From an uncultured Oxalobacteraceae bacterium (GTDB lineage Bacteria; Pseudomonadota; Gammaproteobacteria; Burkholderiales; Burkholderiaceae), in assembly GCA_946479255.1 (NCBI GenBank), contig CAMLFK010000067.1, forward strand, positions 1 to 19,968: a DNA stretch of 19,968 bases, in the 5' to 3' direction. A program made the position numbers and the translations under genes. This document shows positions 19,414 to 19,968 of this stretch, piece by piece. Under the pieces are notes generated by a model. That model saw only the letters and a program-made list of their open reading frames with translations. It searched no databases and had not been told where the DNA came from. Position 1 is the first letter of the stretch; every line of letters begins with the position of its first letter.

Positions 19414-19968
19414 TCAAGGATGGTAGTGCACGTGGTCGTGATCGTGGTCATGGTCGTGGCCGGCGCCGATAATCTGGTCCACCACGTAGTCCACCACTTC
19501 ATCGAAGGGCACGCTGGACTGCTGCTGCTCACCCTCGGCGCCGCGCATGGCCTTGACGGTGGCCGTCTTGTTGGCCAGCTCGTCTTCGCCGATGATCACG
19601 GCGAAAGCCGCGCCGCTGCCGTCGGCCTTTTTCATCTGGCTCTTGAAGCTGCCGGCACCGGTGGCCGCGGCGCAATGTAGCACAACATCGAGTCCGGCAT
19701 CGCGAATTCGTTCAGCCAGCACGAAGGCTTGCAGCTGGGCCGCTTCGCCCTGGTGCACCATGTAGACGTCGCACTGGTTGGGCGCGGCCGGTTCGCCGGC
19801 CAGCTTCATCAGTTCGATCAGGCGTTCGATGCCCATCGCAAAGCCCACCGCCGGGGTCGGCTTGCCGCCGAAGCTTTCGATCAGCGGATCGTAGCGCCCG
19901 CCCGCGCACACGGTGCCTTGCGAGCCGAGCGCGTCGGTGACCCATTCGAACACCGTGCGGTTGTAGTA
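19414..19968 (-). CDS. hisS: Histidyl-tRNA synthetase, C-terminal part, with a His/Asp-rich tail
   Basis: HisS charges tRNA-His. Only the last 184 residues lie in the window; the frame is open to its right end. The segment [12 protein letters not shown] is typical of HisS, as are the histidine-binding motif CAGGRYD and class II motif 3 GFAMGIERL. The C-terminal anticodon-binding domain follows ([45 protein letters not shown]). The last 14 residues are [14 protein letters not shown], with seven histidines, which is not part of the catalytic or anticodon domains. Its codons give a short repetitive DNA tract at 19417-19458. It is the most upstream visible gene of the hisS-yfgM-bamB-der run. Confidence 0.96.
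   Translation of the reverse strand, partial: YYNRTVFEWVTDALGSQGTVCAGGRYDPLIESFGGKPTPAVGFAMGIERLIELMKLAGEPAAPNQCDVYMVHQGEAAQLQAFVLAERIRDAGLDVVLHCAAATGAGSFKSQMKKADGSGAAFAVIIGEDELANKTATVKAMRGAEGEQQQSSVPFDEVVDYVVDQIIGAGHDHDHDHDHVHYHP

Noticed and set aside
19417..19460. A short tandem GTGGTC-like repeat resembling a microsatellite or CRISPR fragment
   Set aside because: The repetition comes from alternating His and Asp codons at the end of hisS; there are no repeat-spacer units.

Overview
This window looks like a chromosomal segment of a GC-rich betaproteobacterium, most likely Oxalobacteraceae (Massilia, Duganella or Janthinobacterium type). That is an inference from the protein sequences and from gene order. 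The order hisS-yfgM-bamB-der-hfq-hflX-hflK-hflC-hisZ-purA-phosphoribosyltransferase is a conserved betaproteobacterial neighbourhood. The Hfq protein is short (78 aa) and of the betaproteobacterial type. No rRNA, tRNA, CRISPR array, prophage or intact insertion sequence was seen.

Left part (1-8910), the accessory side: the 3' end of uvrB runs rightward and meets a leftward CsgG-like secreted protein. Divergent from that is a secreted GH29 alpha-L-fucosidase, followed by a large membrane sensor (beta-propeller, Y_Y_Y, transmembrane helix, GGDEF) predicted to make c-di-GMP. Leftward again come a cyanase gene (cynS) and a DUF4349 lipoprotein. Between these two lies a 162-bp inverted-repeat element with TA at both edges, which looks like a MITE and sits directly in the cynS leader.

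Right part (8911-19968), the core side, is all on the minus strand. In transcription order it holds hisS (partial), yfgM and bamB (secretion and outer-membrane assembly), der (ribosome biogenesis GTPase), hfq (RNA chaperone), hflX (ribosome-rescue GTPase), hflK and hflC (FtsH regulators), hisZ (histidine pathway), purA (AMP synthesis) and a purine-type phosphoribosyltransferase. Spacing is very tight at der/bamB, hflX/hflK, hflK/hflC and hisZ/purA. The chain is interrupted by two non-coding stretches. One is a 331-bp gap between der and hfq, which holds a palindromic element, a separate hairpin and a probable hfq promoter. The other is a 249-bp gap between hflC and hisZ, which holds a 16-bp-stem palindrome matching the Neisseria dRS3 pattern and a probable hisZ promoter. 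A strong intrinsic terminator closes the cluster after the phosphoribosyltransferase gene.

I found no clearly new multi-gene system. The best leads are the two palindromic elements, the dRS3-type palindrome, the histidine/aspartate tail on HisS, the CsgG-like protein that lacks a lipobox and carries an extra C-terminal SH3-like region, and the fucosidase/c-di-GMP sensor pair.
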